Below are positions 8,565 to 16,854 of a stretch of 64,000 nt of DNA, in pieces (the stretch's first letter is position 1; each line of letters starts with the position of its first letter). The translations under genes and the position numbers were made by a program. The stretch is from Psychroflexus planctonicus. GTDB lineage: Bacteria > Bacteroidota > Bacteroidia > Flavobacteriales > Flavobacteriaceae. The notes below the pieces were generated by a model. It saw nothing but the letters and a program-made list of their open reading frames with translations. It did not search any database and was not told the DNA's origin. Location of the stretch: NCBI RefSeq assembly GCF_014640195.1, contig NZ_BMGM01000004.1, positions 62,001 to 126,000 of the forward strand, in the 5' to 3' direction.

Positions 8565-9638
8565 TTGAAGAGAAACCTTCTCATTCTTTTTATTCTAGCC
8601 GCTTCTACATTAACCGCGCAAAGTGTAAGAAAATATTCTAACGAATTTTTAAACATTGGGGTAGATGCTGCTGCTTTTGGTATGGCCAATGCAGTTACAG
8701 CAACCACTAGCGATGTTAATTCTGTATATTGGAATCCTGCAGGTTTGGTACATATTAAGGACAACCAAATGGCAGCAATGCACGCTAATTATTTTGCCAA
8801 TATTGCCACCTATAACTACATTGGTGGTGCAATGCCTTTAGATGAAAGAAGTGCAGTTGGGATTAGCATGATTCGTTTTGGGGTAGATGATATTTTGAAT
8901 ACTACCCAATTAATCGATAATCAAGGAAACATAGACTACAACCGAATCAGTTTATTTTCTACTGCAGATTATGCTTTTGCCTTAACTTATGCTCGAAAAA
9001 CCAAAATTGAAGGATTGAGTTTTGGTGCTAACGCGAAGGTAATTCGTAGAGTAATTGGGCAATTTGCTGATGCTTGGGGTTTTGGTTTTGACGCAGGATT
9101 GCAATACGAAACCGGTTCTTGGAAATTTGGTGCCATGGCGAGAGATATCACTACCACGTATAATACGTGGAATATAGACGAAGACGAATTTGAAAGCATT
9201 CAAGGTGCTGTAGAAGGCGAAAACCAAGAATTACCAGAAACCACTGAAATAACCATTCCTAAACTGCAAATGGGAGCGGCACGAACTTTTAAAATCAAAG
9301 AAGATTTCGATTTGACTACAGCTCTGAATATGGAAGTTCGATTTGCGCAAACCAACGATATTATTTCAACAGAAAGCTTTAGTGCAACACCCGCTTTTGG
9401 TTTTGAAGTAGGCTACACCAATATGGTTTTCTTACGTGGTGGAGTGGGGAATTTTCAAGATGTGCAACAATTGGGTGGCGGAACACAAGTAGGTTTTCAG
9501 CCTAATTTTGGTGTCGGTTTTCGCTATAAAGGCATTCAAATAGATTATGCCTTCACCGATATCGGCGATCAAAGTGTAGCCTTGTATTCTAATATTTTCT
9601 CTTTGAAATTAGATTGGAGTGTTTTTCGATCTAAGTAA
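8565..9638 (+). CDS. PorV/PorQ-family outer-membrane protein
   Basis: A predicted outer-membrane beta-barrel of the PorV/PorQ family linked to the type IX secretion system. With the start at TTG 8565 the N-terminus is a compact signal peptide (MKRNLLILFILAASTLTAQ), which is more natural than the longer form from TTG 8547. The mature part begins with VRKYSNEFLNIGVDAAAFGM, the hallmark of this family, followed by TSDVNSVYWNPAGL. Length 357 residues. No porU is adjacent, so this is probably one of the additional PorV-like paralogues rather than PorV itself. It stands alone, followed by 530 bp of repeat-bearing DNA. Confidence 0.82.
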   Translation: MKRNLLILFILAASTLTAQSVRKYSNEFLNIGVDAAAFGMANAVTATTSDVNSVYWNPAGLVHIKDNQMAAMHANYFANIATYNYIGGAMPLDERSAVGISMIRFGVDDILNTTQLIDNQGNIDYNRISLFSTADYAFALTYARKTKIEGLSFGANAKVIRRVIGQFADAWGFGFDAGLQYETGSWKFGAMARDITTTYNTWNIDEDEFESIQGAVEGENQELPETTEITIPKLQMGAARTFKIKEDFDLTTALNMEVRFAQTNDIISTESFSATPAFGFEVGYTNMVFLRGGVGNFQDVQQLGGGTQVGFQPNFGVGFRYKGIQIDYAFTDIGDQSVALYSNIFSLKLDWSVFRSK

Positions 9639-9920
9639 TTTTAATCACGAACATTACTTCTCATACTTGATTTTTTGGTTTTAGATTATAAGTCTTAACT
9701 GAAATTTTATTTTTCTGTAGATCCGCACTTGTTTTATAACCAGGGTGCTACAGCATCGAGCTAGTTCATGCTGAGCGAAGTCGAGGTAGACTGATAATGT
9801 TGCTTCTCGATTTTAGTTTATGCTGACCAAAGTCGAAGGCTTCAAACTTTTTTATAAAAAAATCTTAATATCTTCTTATTTTTATAGGTGTCAAATTTAG
9901 TTAAAACTATACACTTTATT
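9639..9920. other. Gene-free stretch with fragments of interspersed repeats
   Basis: No convincing open frame. It contains two GAGCGAAGTCGA-type words (around 9771-9785 and 9822-9838) that recur at 22,980-23,100, 30,320, 43,605 and 54,130-54,720. These are short interspersed repeats of unknown origin. Confidence 0.5.
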
Positions 9921-10069
9921 GCAGCTGTTTTAGCTTCTAAAAACTTATTAAATGCCACGAATACACTAATATATATGGTTTGTACTTAAAATTCATTAGT
10001 GCATTCGTGGCAATCCAGACGTTCAGTCTGCAATCAAACCAATGGAATTAAGTCCATAGTGATTGAGTA
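9921..10069. repeat. Hairpin repeat R1, copy 1
   Basis: An interspersed element of about 150 bp. Its centre is an inverted repeat, CCACGAATACACTAAT paired with ATTAGTGCATTCGTGG (one mismatch), and a second small inverted repeat (ATGGA...TCCAT) lies near the right end before TGATTGAGTA. Three further copies lie at 21,037, 22,300 and 22,640. Confidence 0.8.
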
Positions 10070-10139
10070 AATACAAAAACATCTCATTTTTACATTAAAA
10101 TCACAAAAAGAAAAACTTCACATTTAGCACTCAAATGCT

Positions 10140-10147
10140 TACTTTTG
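10140..10147 (+). promoter_or_regulatory. -7 box of ffh
   Basis: TACTTTTG matches TAnnTTTG and lies 19 bp upstream of the ffh start. No clear -33 element is seen. Confidence 0.45.
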
Positions 10148-10166
10148 TGGCAAATTTTGTAAGAAT

Positions 10167-11495
10167 ATGTTTGATAGTTTAAGCGATAAGTTAGATAAAG
10201 CCCTTCATGTATTAAAGGGACACGGCCAGATTACAGAAGTAAATGTTGCCGAAACACTTAAAGAAGTTAGACGTGCTTTGGTCGATGCCGATGTGAATTT
10301 TAAGATTGCCAAAGATTTCACCAATACGGTTAAGGAAAAAGCATTGGGTCAAGATGTGCTTAAAAGCTTAAAACCAAGTCAATTAATGGTTAAAATCGTT
10401 AAAGACGAATTAACCGATTTAATGGGGGGCGATGCTGAAGGTATCAATTTATCTGGACAACCGAGCATTATATTAATGTCTGGTTTACAGGGTAGTGGTA
10501 AAACCACATTTTCTGGTAAACTGGCCAACTTTCTAAAAAACAAAAAAACAAAAAAACCACTATTGGTAGCATGTGATGTGTATCGTCCAGCGGCAATTGA
10601 CCAATTGCATGTGGTAGGTGACCAAATTGGTGTTGAAGTATATTCCAATAAGGAAGAAAAAAATCCAGTTAAAATTGCAGAAGCTGCAATTGCTCACGCC
10701 AAAGCCAATGGATTTAACGTTGTAATTATCGATACCGCGGGTCGCTTAGCTGTAGATGAACAAATGATGAATGAAATTTCAGACATTCATCAAGCTATTG
10801 AACCACAAGAAACTTTGTTCGTAGTAGATGCCATGACGGGCCAAGATGCGGTAAATACAGCCAAAGCTTTTAACGATAGACTTAATTTTGACGGTGTAAT
10901 TCTTACTAAATTAGACGGTGATACGCGCGGTGGTGCAGCTATTTCAATTAAATCGGTTGTAAATAAACCCATTAAGTTTATTGGTACAGGCGAAAAAATG
11001 GAAGCCATTGATGTATTCTATCCCAACCGTATGGCCGATCGTATTTTAGGTATGGGTGACGTAGTTTCTCTGGTAGAACGTGCTCAAGAACAATACGACG
11101 AAGAAGAAGCAAGACGTATACAAAAGAAAATTGCCAAGAATAAATTCGGTTTTGATGACTTTTTGAAACAAATTCAGCAAGTCAAAAAAATGGGAAACAT
11201 GAAGGATTTAATGGGCATGATTCCTGGCGCGGGTAAAATGATGAAGGATGTAGATATCGATGATGATGCCTTTAAGCATATTGAAGCCATTATTCATTCT
11301 ATGACTCCATTGGAACGCGAAAACCCAAACATGATCAATTCTTCCAGAAAACGAAGAATTGGAAAAGGTTCTGGAACTTCTGTTCAAGAAGTAAATCAGT
11401 TGTTGAAGCAATTTACCCAAATGAGCAAAATGATGAAAATGATGCAAGGCGGTGGCGGAAAACAAATGATGAACATGATGAAGAACATGCGTTAG
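10167..11495 (+). CDS. ffh: Signal recognition particle protein Ffh (SRP54)
   Basis: The SRP GTPase that binds signal peptides and 4.5S RNA for co-translational targeting to the inner membrane. 442 residues, normal length. N domain, then the G domain with GLQGSGKTTFSGKLA (about residue 105), DTAGRLAVDEQMM (about 190) and TKLDGDTRGGAAIS (about 246), then a methionine-rich M domain ending in MMKMMQGGGGKQMMNMM. All key motifs are intact. folD follows after 32 bp, so the pair is probably co-transcribed. Confidence 0.97.
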   Translation: MFDSLSDKLDKALHVLKGHGQITEVNVAETLKEVRRALVDADVNFKIAKDFTNTVKEKALGQDVLKSLKPSQLMVKIVKDELTDLMGGDAEGINLSGQPSIILMSGLQGSGKTTFSGKLANFLKNKKTKKPLLVACDVYRPAAIDQLHVVGDQIGVEVYSNKEEKNPVKIAEAAIAHAKANGFNVVIIDTAGRLAVDEQMMNEISDIHQAIEPQETLFVVDAMTGQDAVNTAKAFNDRLNFDGVILTKLDGDTRGGAAISIKSVVNKPIKFIGTGEKMEAIDVFYPNRMADRILGMGDVVSLVERAQEQYDEEEARRIQKKIAKNKFGFDDFLKQIQQVKKMGNMKDLMGMIPGAGKMMKDVDIDDDAFKHIEAIIHSMTPLERENPNMINSSRKRRIGKGSGTSVQEVNQLLKQFTQMSKMMKMMQGGGGKQMMNMMKNMR

Positions 11496-11527
11496 AGCAG
11501 AATAAATTCAACTTAAACACACAACAC

Positions 11528-12418
11528 ATGACAATTTTAGACGGTAAGAAACTCAGCAACACCATTAAAGATGAAATAAAAGCTGAAGTAGATAAAATGA
11601 AGCAAAAAGGGGAAAAAGTGCCCCATTTAGCTGCAGTTTTAGTCGGAAATGATGGAGCAAGTTTAACCTATGTTAACAGTAAAGTTCGTTCATGTGAACG
11701 TGTTGGATTTGAATCTACATTATTACGATTACCTTCAACAATTAGTGAAATTGAATTGCTGGACAAAATCGATGAATTAAACGCTAATGAAGACATCGAC
11801 GGTTTTATTGTTCAATTGCCATTGCCCAAGCAAATCGATACGCAAAAAGTAATTATGCGTATTGACCCTGACAAAGATGTAGATGGTTTTCATCCTACCA
11901 ATTTTGGGAAAATGGCTTTAGATATGACTACTTTTATTCCAGCTACACCTTTTGGAATTTTAGAATTATTAGAACGTTACGATGTACAAACCGAAGGAAA
12001 ACATACCGTTGTAATTGGTCGTAGTCACATAGTAGGAAGACCGATGAGTATCCTGATGGGAAGAAAAGGCTTCCCAGGAAATTCAACAGTAACTTTAACG
12101 CATAGCCATACCAAAAACATCACACAAATTACCAGTCAGGCAGATATTATCATTACCGCATTAGGAGTTCCAAATTACCTTAAAGCAGAAATGGTAAAAG
12201 ATGACGCCGTAATCATAGATGTAGGAATTACGCGTGTTCCTGATGAAGATAGCCCAAAAGGCTATATCATTACCGGCGATGTTGATTTTGAAAAAGTAAA
12301 AGAAAAAGCATCTTTCATTACACCAGTACCAGGTGGAGTGGGTCCAATGACCATTTCTATGCTATTGAAAAATACTTTGTTAGCAAGAGAGCTTCATCGT
12401 AAGCGTAAAAATTTGTAG
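11528..12418 (+). CDS. folD: Methylenetetrahydrofolate dehydrogenase/cyclohydrolase
   Basis: A bifunctional enzyme of one-carbon metabolism that interconverts 5,10-methylene-THF and 10-formyl-THF using NADP. 296 residues, standard length. Seen: the YVNSKVRSCERVGF segment (about residues 48-61, with the catalytic lysine), DKDVDGFHPTNFGKM, the dinucleotide-binding GRSHIVGRPMSILM (about 166) and the closing TPVPGGVGPMTISML (about 270). Downstream of ffh with a 32-bp gap. Confidence 0.97.
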   Translation: MTILDGKKLSNTIKDEIKAEVDKMKQKGEKVPHLAAVLVGNDGASLTYVNSKVRSCERVGFESTLLRLPSTISEIELLDKIDELNANEDIDGFIVQLPLPKQIDTQKVIMRIDPDKDVDGFHPTNFGKMALDMTTFIPATPFGILELLERYDVQTEGKHTVVIGRSHIVGRPMSILMGRKGFPGNSTVTLTHSHTKNITQITSQADIIITALGVPNYLKAEMVKDDAVIIDVGITRVPDEDSPKGYIITGDVDFEKVKEKASFITPVPGGVGPMTISMLLKNTLLARELHRKRKNL

Positions 12419-12548
12419 GCACTTTAGTACGTACTCTTTAATACATTGAAATTCTTCAAAGTAGGTTGCTAATTTAATTGGTAATTCTATCTCAATTTAT
12501 ATTTCTTCTACAATTCGAAATATGAATTTTTATAAAACTTTAGCTATT

Positions 12549-12592
12549 GTAACTCAGGTTACTTTTAAAGAGTTAATTTGGACTTAGTTTCG
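12549..12592 (+). promoter_or_regulatory. GTAAC-N4-GTTAC operator with promoter, TauE gene
   Basis: A perfect palindrome GTAAC-TCAG-GTTAC at 12549-12562. The first T of the -7-like box TAGTTTCG (12585-12592, one mismatch to TAnnTTTG) lies 29.5 bp from the operator centre. That spacing puts the operator centre at about -41.5, the classic class-II position for CRP/FNR activators. The same geometry recurs at three more promoters (13418, 14974, 15800). Confidence 0.7.
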
Positions 12593-12612
12593 CGTTGAAT
12601 TAAATTCAACTT

Positions 12613-13416
12613 ATGGAAATTATTGAAATACTAGGATATTTTGGCGCACTCATCATAGGAGTTGTTTTAGGTTTAATTGGTGGCGGCGGCTCAATTTTAA
12701 CCGTTCCAGTTTTGGTGTATATGTTTGCTATCAATCCTGTTTTAGCAACGGCTTACTCTTTATTTATCGTGGGTTTATCGGCCTTATTTGGTGCAGTAAG
12801 AAACATGCAGAAAAAATTAGTAGACTTTAAAACAGCTATTGTTTTTTCTATTCCCGCATTTATAGCAGTATATTCTACACGAATGTATTTAGTACCAGCT
12901 ATTCCAGATAGTTTATTTCAAATAGCAGACTTCGAAGTGACCAAAAACATAGCTATCATGGCATTTTTTGCACTCATTATGTTATTGGCTTCCGCGTCTA
13001 TGATTCGTGATAAAAAGAAGCCTGAAGAAAAGCCAGATGAAAAAGTAACTTACAACTATCCGCTAATTATTGTAGAAGGTGCAGTAGTGGGTGTAATAAC
13101 AGGTATAGTTGGAGCTGGTGGTGGTTTTCTAATTATTCCTGCCTTGGTTTTATTAGCTAAATTACCTATGAAGAAAGCAGTAGCAACTTCATTACTTATT
13201 ATATCGGTAAAATCCTTAATCGGTTTTTTAGGCGATGTTCAAAATTATGAAATTGATTGGATGTTTTTGGGAGTTTTTACTTCCCTCGCTGCCGCTGGAA
13301 TTTTTGTGGGAATATGGCTTAATAAATTCATAGACGGAAAAAAACTAAAAAAAGGTTTCGGTTGGTTTTTAGTGGTCATGGGTATTTTTATATTCTATAA
13401 TTTACTTTCAGACTAG
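12613..13416 (+). CDS. TauE/SafE-family sulfite/anion exporter
   Basis: A 267-residue polytopic membrane protein with about eight hydrophobic segments in two homologous halves. Each half begins with the glycine-rich signature of the family: GLIGGGGSILTVPVLVYM (about residue 19) and GIVGAGGGFLIIPALVLL (about 162). The family exports sulfite, sulfoacetate or similar anions. The neighbour downstream is a metallo-beta-lactamase/rhodanese protein, and this pairing is typical of sulfide/persulfide handling. The substrate is inferred from context. Confidence 0.88.
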   Translation: MEIIEILGYFGALIIGVVLGLIGGGGSILTVPVLVYMFAINPVLATAYSLFIVGLSALFGAVRNMQKKLVDFKTAIVFSIPAFIAVYSTRMYLVPAIPDSLFQIADFEVTKNIAIMAFFALIMLLASASMIRDKKKPEEKPDEKVTYNYPLIIVEGAVVGVITGIVGAGGGFLIIPALVLLAKLPMKKAVATSLLIISVKSLIGFLGDVQNYEIDWMFLGVFTSLAAAGIFVGIWLNKFIDGKKLKKGFGWFLVVMGIFIFYNLLSD

Positions 13417-13417
13417 T

Positions 13418-13461
13418 GTAATTAAAGTTACAGAACTTTAAAAACCAATCATTTAATATTG
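13418..13461 (+). promoter_or_regulatory. Degenerate operator with promoter, MBL/rhodanese gene
   Basis: GTAAT-TAAA-GTTAC (13418-13431, one mismatch to the palindrome) begins 2 bp after the TauE stop. A TAATATTG box (13454-13461, one mismatch to TAnnTTTG) starts 29.5 bp from its centre, exactly as at the three sister promoters. The gene can thus be transcribed independently of TauE. Confidence 0.6.
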
Positions 13462-13478
13462 TATAAAAATTGAATAAA

Positions 13479-14888
13479 ATGAAAGTAGAACAAATATACA
13501 CAGGTTGTTTAGCACAAGGTGCTTACTATATAGAAAGTGAAGGAGAAGTTGCAATTATAGATCCATTGCGTGAAGTGCAATCCTACATAGATCAGGCAAA
13601 TAAAAATAAGGCTCAAATAAAATATATTTTTGAAACCCATTTTCATGCAGATTTTGTAAGCGGACATATAACTTTAGCAGAAAAGACAGGAGCCAAAATA
13701 ATATATGGACCAAACGCTCAAACTTCTTTTGAAGCATACGTAGCTAAAGACGAAGAAATCTTTCAACTAGGAAAAGTAAAGATAAAAGTTTTGCACACCC
13801 CAGGACACACCATGGAAAGCACAAGTTATTTACTACTGGATGAAAAAGGAAAAGAACATGCTCTGTTTACAGGAGATACACTCTTTTTGGGCGATGTGGG
13901 AAGACCAGATTTAGCACAAAAAGCGGCAGACATGACTCAAGAAGAATTGGCAGGAACACTTTATGATAGTTTGCGTAACAAAATTATGCCCTTACCAGAT
14001 TTCATTACAGTTTATCCTGGTCATGGTGCCGGGTCAGCATGTGGAAAAAACATGATGAAAGAAACGGTAGATACTTTAGGAAACCAAAAACAATCGAATT
14101 ACGCATTGCGTAAAGACATGTCTAAAGAAGAATTCATTGAAGAAGTAACAGAAGGATTGCTGCCACCGCCACAGTATTTTCCATTAAATGTAAAGATGAA
14201 TAAAGAAGGTTATGAATCTATAGATACGGTATTGCATCGTGCTTTAAAAGCCTTAACCCCAGAAGAGTTTGAACTAGTTGCTAATGAAACTGGAGCTTTA
14301 GTTCTTGATGTGCGTCATGAAGATGATTTTGCCAAAGGGCATATTCCAAGCTCAATTTTTATTGGTCTTGATGGAAATTTTGCTCCATGGGTAGGAGCAC
14401 TTATTGCCGATGTAAAACAACCCATTTTAATTGTGGCAGCAGAAGGAGATGAAGAAGAAGCAGTTACTCGCTTGTCTAGAGTTGGATTTGACCAAACTTT
14501 AGGGGTTTTAAAAGGTGGTTTTGAAGCATGGAAAAAAGCATCAAAAGAATATGATCGCGTCAATTCTATTTCTACGGAAAAATTTAAAGAGGTTGCTGAA
14601 CAAACAGATACCAAAGTTTTTGATGTAAGAAAAGAATCAGAATACCTTTCAGAACATTTGCCCAATGCCGAAAATACACCACTCGATTTTTTAAATCAGC
14701 ATTTAGCAGAATTTCCTAAAGAAGAAAACTTCTACTTGCATTGTGCGGGCGGTTACCGTTCTATGATAACAGCTTCGATATTGAAAAAACGCGGCATACA
14801 CAACTTAACAAATGTAGAAGGTGGTATGGATAAGATAAAAGAAATAGGGATGAAGCTTACCGATTATGTTTGTCCGTCTACCTTATAA
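13479..14888 (+). CDS. MBL-fold persulfide dioxygenase-like protein with two rhodanese domains
   Basis: A 469-residue fusion. Residues 1-240 are an ETHE1-like metallo-beta-lactamase domain with ETHFHADFVSGH, HTPGHTMES, FTGDTLFLGDVGRPDL and VYPGHGAGSACG, which supply the iron ligands. Two rhodanese domains follow. The first (about 255-350) lacks a catalytic cysteine (LIVAAEGDEEEA). The second has the active-site loop HCAGGYRS (about 421). Predicted role: oxidation of glutathione or protein persulfide to sulfite, and sulfur transfer. ATG at 13479 is preferred over TTG at 13470 because MKVEQIYTGCLAQGAYYI is the family N-terminus. The adjacent TauE could export the sulfite. Confidence 0.9.
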   Translation: MKVEQIYTGCLAQGAYYIESEGEVAIIDPLREVQSYIDQANKNKAQIKYIFETHFHADFVSGHITLAEKTGAKIIYGPNAQTSFEAYVAKDEEIFQLGKVKIKVLHTPGHTMESTSYLLLDEKGKEHALFTGDTLFLGDVGRPDLAQKAADMTQEELAGTLYDSLRNKIMPLPDFITVYPGHGAGSACGKNMMKETVDTLGNQKQSNYALRKDMSKEEFIEEVTEGLLPPPQYFPLNVKMNKEGYESIDTVLHRALKALTPEEFELVANETGALVLDVRHEDDFAKGHIPSSIFIGLDGNFAPWVGALIADVKQPILIVAAEGDEEEAVTRLSRVGFDQTLGVLKGGFEAWKKASKEYDRVNSISTEKFKEVAEQTDTKVFDVRKESEYLSEHLPNAENTPLDFLNQHLAEFPKEENFYLHCAGGYRSMITASILKKRGIHNLTNVEGGMDKIKEIGMKLTDYVCPSTL

Positions 14889-14921
14889 AAAGAGTTTGAT
14901 TGTAGTTTAGGTTTATTGTTT

Positions 14922-14956
14922 AAAAACTGCTTCCCAAAAAGAAGCAGTTTTTTTTT
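14922..14956 (+). terminator. Rho-independent terminator after the MBL/rhodanese gene
   Basis: The stem AAAACTGCTTC/GAAGCAGTTTT with a 7-nt loop is followed by a run of T. It separates this unit from the peroxiredoxin promoter. Confidence 0.85.
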
Positions 14957-14973
14957 ATAAATTATTGTCAAAA

Positions 14974-15017
14974 GTAACAAAGGTTACATTTACAACTATA
15001 AGTATAAACTATATTTG
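14974..15017 (+). promoter_or_regulatory. GTAAC-N4-GTTAC operator with promoter, peroxiredoxin
   Basis: A perfect palindrome GTAAC-AAAG-GTTAC at 14974-14987. A perfect -7 box TATATTTG at 15010-15017 starts 29.5 bp from the operator centre. Same geometry as the operators at 12549, 13418 and 15800. Confidence 0.75.
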
Positions 15018-15042
15018 TAGCAAATAATAAAAGTTTTTAACT

Positions 15043-15714
15043 ATGGAAAATAATGTGAATTTACAAGAACAAGCAATGATTACTATGCCTAGAATCGGTG
15101 ATCAAGCTCCAGATTTTAATGCTGTAACTACGCAAGGAAACATTAAATTATCAGATTTTGCAAAAGACAAATGGATAGTTATGTTTTCTCACCCTGCAGA
15201 TTTTACGCCAGTTTGTACAACAGAAATGAGTGGTTTTGCTGAACGCAAAGCAGAATTTGAAGCTCTAAACACCGAGCTCTTAGGTTTGAGTATCGATTCA
15301 ATTCACTCGCATATTGGATGGGTGGACAGCGTTAAACAAAACACAGGAGTCTATATGGATTTCCCAATTATAGCTGATATAGATATGAAAGTATCTAAGC
15401 TATACGGAATGCTTCAGCCCAACGAAAGTGAAACAGCAGCAGTTAGAGCGGTTTTCTTTATCGATCCAAAAAAGAAAATTAGATTAATCATGTACTATCC
15501 ATTAAACATTGGTAGAAACATGGATGAAATCTTACGCGCCTTAGAAGCACTTCAATTTTCAGATAAAAATGGTGTTGCTTGTCCATTAGATTGGAAAAAA
15601 GGAGATAAAGCCATTGTGCCACCACCAAAAAATTTAACCGACTATGAAGCGAGGTTAAAAGATGATAGTGTTGAAAAAACCACATGGTACTTAGCCAAAA
15701 AGCAAATTGATTAA
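15043..15714 (+). CDS. Peroxiredoxin (Prx6/AhpC-TSA type)
   Basis: A 223-residue thiol peroxidase. The peroxidatic cysteine lies in HPADFTPVCTTEMSGF (about residues 51-66), with the catalytic T/C pair and a downstream arginine (AVRAVFFIDP). The length and the long C-terminal domain (GVACPLDWKKGDKAIVPPP) fit the Prx6 subfamily, often 1-Cys. ATG at 15043 follows its promoter by about 25 bp. A later ATG (MITMPRIGDQAPDF) is the alternative start. The gene is bracketed by two terminators, so it is monocistronic. Confidence 0.93.
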   Translation: MENNVNLQEQAMITMPRIGDQAPDFNAVTTQGNIKLSDFAKDKWIVMFSHPADFTPVCTTEMSGFAERKAEFEALNTELLGLSIDSIHSHIGWVDSVKQNTGVYMDFPIIADIDMKVSKLYGMLQPNESETAAVRAVFFIDPKKKIRLIMYYPLNIGRNMDEILRALEALQFSDKNGVACPLDWKKGDKAIVPPPKNLTDYEARLKDDSVEKTTWYLAKKQID

Positions 15715-15739
15715 GTAATTCAGTTTTGCTAAAAAAAAC

Positions 15740-15771
15740 AAGCCGTCTCGATTAATTTTGAGACGGCTTTT
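15740..15771 (+). terminator. Rho-independent terminator after peroxiredoxin
   Basis: AAGCCGTCTC pairs with GAGACGGCTT around a 10-nt loop and is followed by TT-rich sequence. A strong GC-rich stem in AT-rich DNA. Confidence 0.85.
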
Positions 15772-15799
15772 GTGTTTCAAAATAAAATTAGTTTCTCTT

Positions 15800-15843
15800 G
15801 TAACTTTTGTTACCTTTAAGTTTGAAGACAAAACTTAATTTTG
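15800..15843 (+). promoter_or_regulatory. GTAAC-N4-GTTAC operator with promoter, heme lipoprotein/CA operon
   Basis: A perfect palindrome GTAAC-TTTT-GTTAC at 15800-15813, with a perfect -7 box TAATTTTG at 15836-15843 starting 29.5 bp from the centre. The box overlaps a TTG at 15841, so ATG at 15859 must be the start of the following gene. Confidence 0.75.
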
Positions 15844-15858
15844 ATCAAATTTTCAACT

Positions 15859-16854
15859 ATGAAACAGGTACTTCCTTTGTTTTTTTTGCTTTCACTCTTA
15901 AGCTGTAAAAACAACGAAAAAAAAGACAATTATTCTACAGTAGAAGATGTAAAGTTAGACGAAACCAGTCTCGCACAAAAGGCTAAACAAAACATGCAAA
16001 ACAAATGCTATGTTTGCCACAATCCTAGTTCTTCAGAAAAAAATAGAGTAGGACCACCCATGGCAGCTATCAAGGCAAGATACATGAAGGATGCTTCAAA
16101 CAAAGAAGAATTTATTTCTGCGATGTGGAATTTTGTTGAAAAACCTTCCAAAGAAAAAGCAAAATTAAAAGGTGCCGTAAAACGATTCGGTGTGATGCCT
16201 TATCAAAAATACAATCAAGAAGAAATTGAAGCCATTGCAGCTTTTATCTACGATTACCAAATTGAAGAACCCGAATGGTTCAAAGCGCATTGGGAAGAAC
16301 GCCACGGAACATATTCTCAATCGGGTAAAAAACTCGCAGAAGTAGAAACCGACCAAAAAGATTACCAACAAATCGGGATGAAATACGCTAAATCTACCAA
16401 AGCGGAGTTGGGTAAAAATTTAATGGGAGCCATTCAAAAAGAAGGTGTACTTCATGCGTTGGAATTTTGTAATGTACAAGCCATGCCTATCACCGATTCC
16501 ATGGCAAGGTTTCATCAAGCGACCATAAAACGGGTTTCAGATAAAAATAGAAATCCGTCTAACAAAGCAAATGCTACCGAATTAGAACATATATCATTTT
16601 TCAAAGATGTCCTAGCACAAGGAAATGAACCCAATCCAATTGTAGAAGAAGATGAAAATTCAGTTCATTTCTATTATCCAATTGTTACCAACGATATGTG
16701 TTTAAAATGCCATGGTAAACCAGGCCAGCAAATAGAACAAAAAACCTACGACAAGGTTTTAGAATTGTATCCGAATGACAAAGCCATTGGTTACGATGTA
16801 AATGAAGTTCGTGGAATTTGGAGTATAGAATTTGATACAAATGAAGCCAAATAA
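15859..16854 (+). CDS. Di-heme cytochrome c lipoprotein with DUF3365/Tll0287-like domain
   Basis: A predicted lipoprotein of 331 residues. The signal peptide MKQVLPLFFLLSLLSC ends at a lipobox cysteine. A small cytochrome c domain follows with heme motif CYVCH (about residue 50) and a possible axial methionine in FGVMPYQ (about 120). The C-terminal half is a DUF3365/Tll0287-like sensor-type domain with a second heme motif CLKCH (about 284). A periplasmic redox or gas-sensing role is an inference. The carbonic anhydrase gene overlaps its 3' end by 14 bp, so the two are translationally coupled. Confidence 0.82.
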   Translation: MKQVLPLFFLLSLLSCKNNEKKDNYSTVEDVKLDETSLAQKAKQNMQNKCYVCHNPSSSEKNRVGPPMAAIKARYMKDASNKEEFISAMWNFVEKPSKEKAKLKGAVKRFGVMPYQKYNQEEIEAIAAFIYDYQIEEPEWFKAHWEERHGTYSQSGKKLAEVETDQKDYQQIGMKYAKSTKAELGKNLMGAIQKEGVLHALEFCNVQAMPITDSMARFHQATIKRVSDKNRNPSNKANATELEHISFFKDVLAQGNEPNPIVEEDENSVHFYYPIVTNDMCLKCHGKPGQQIEQKTYDKVLELYPNDKAIGYDVNEVRGIWSIEFDTNEAK

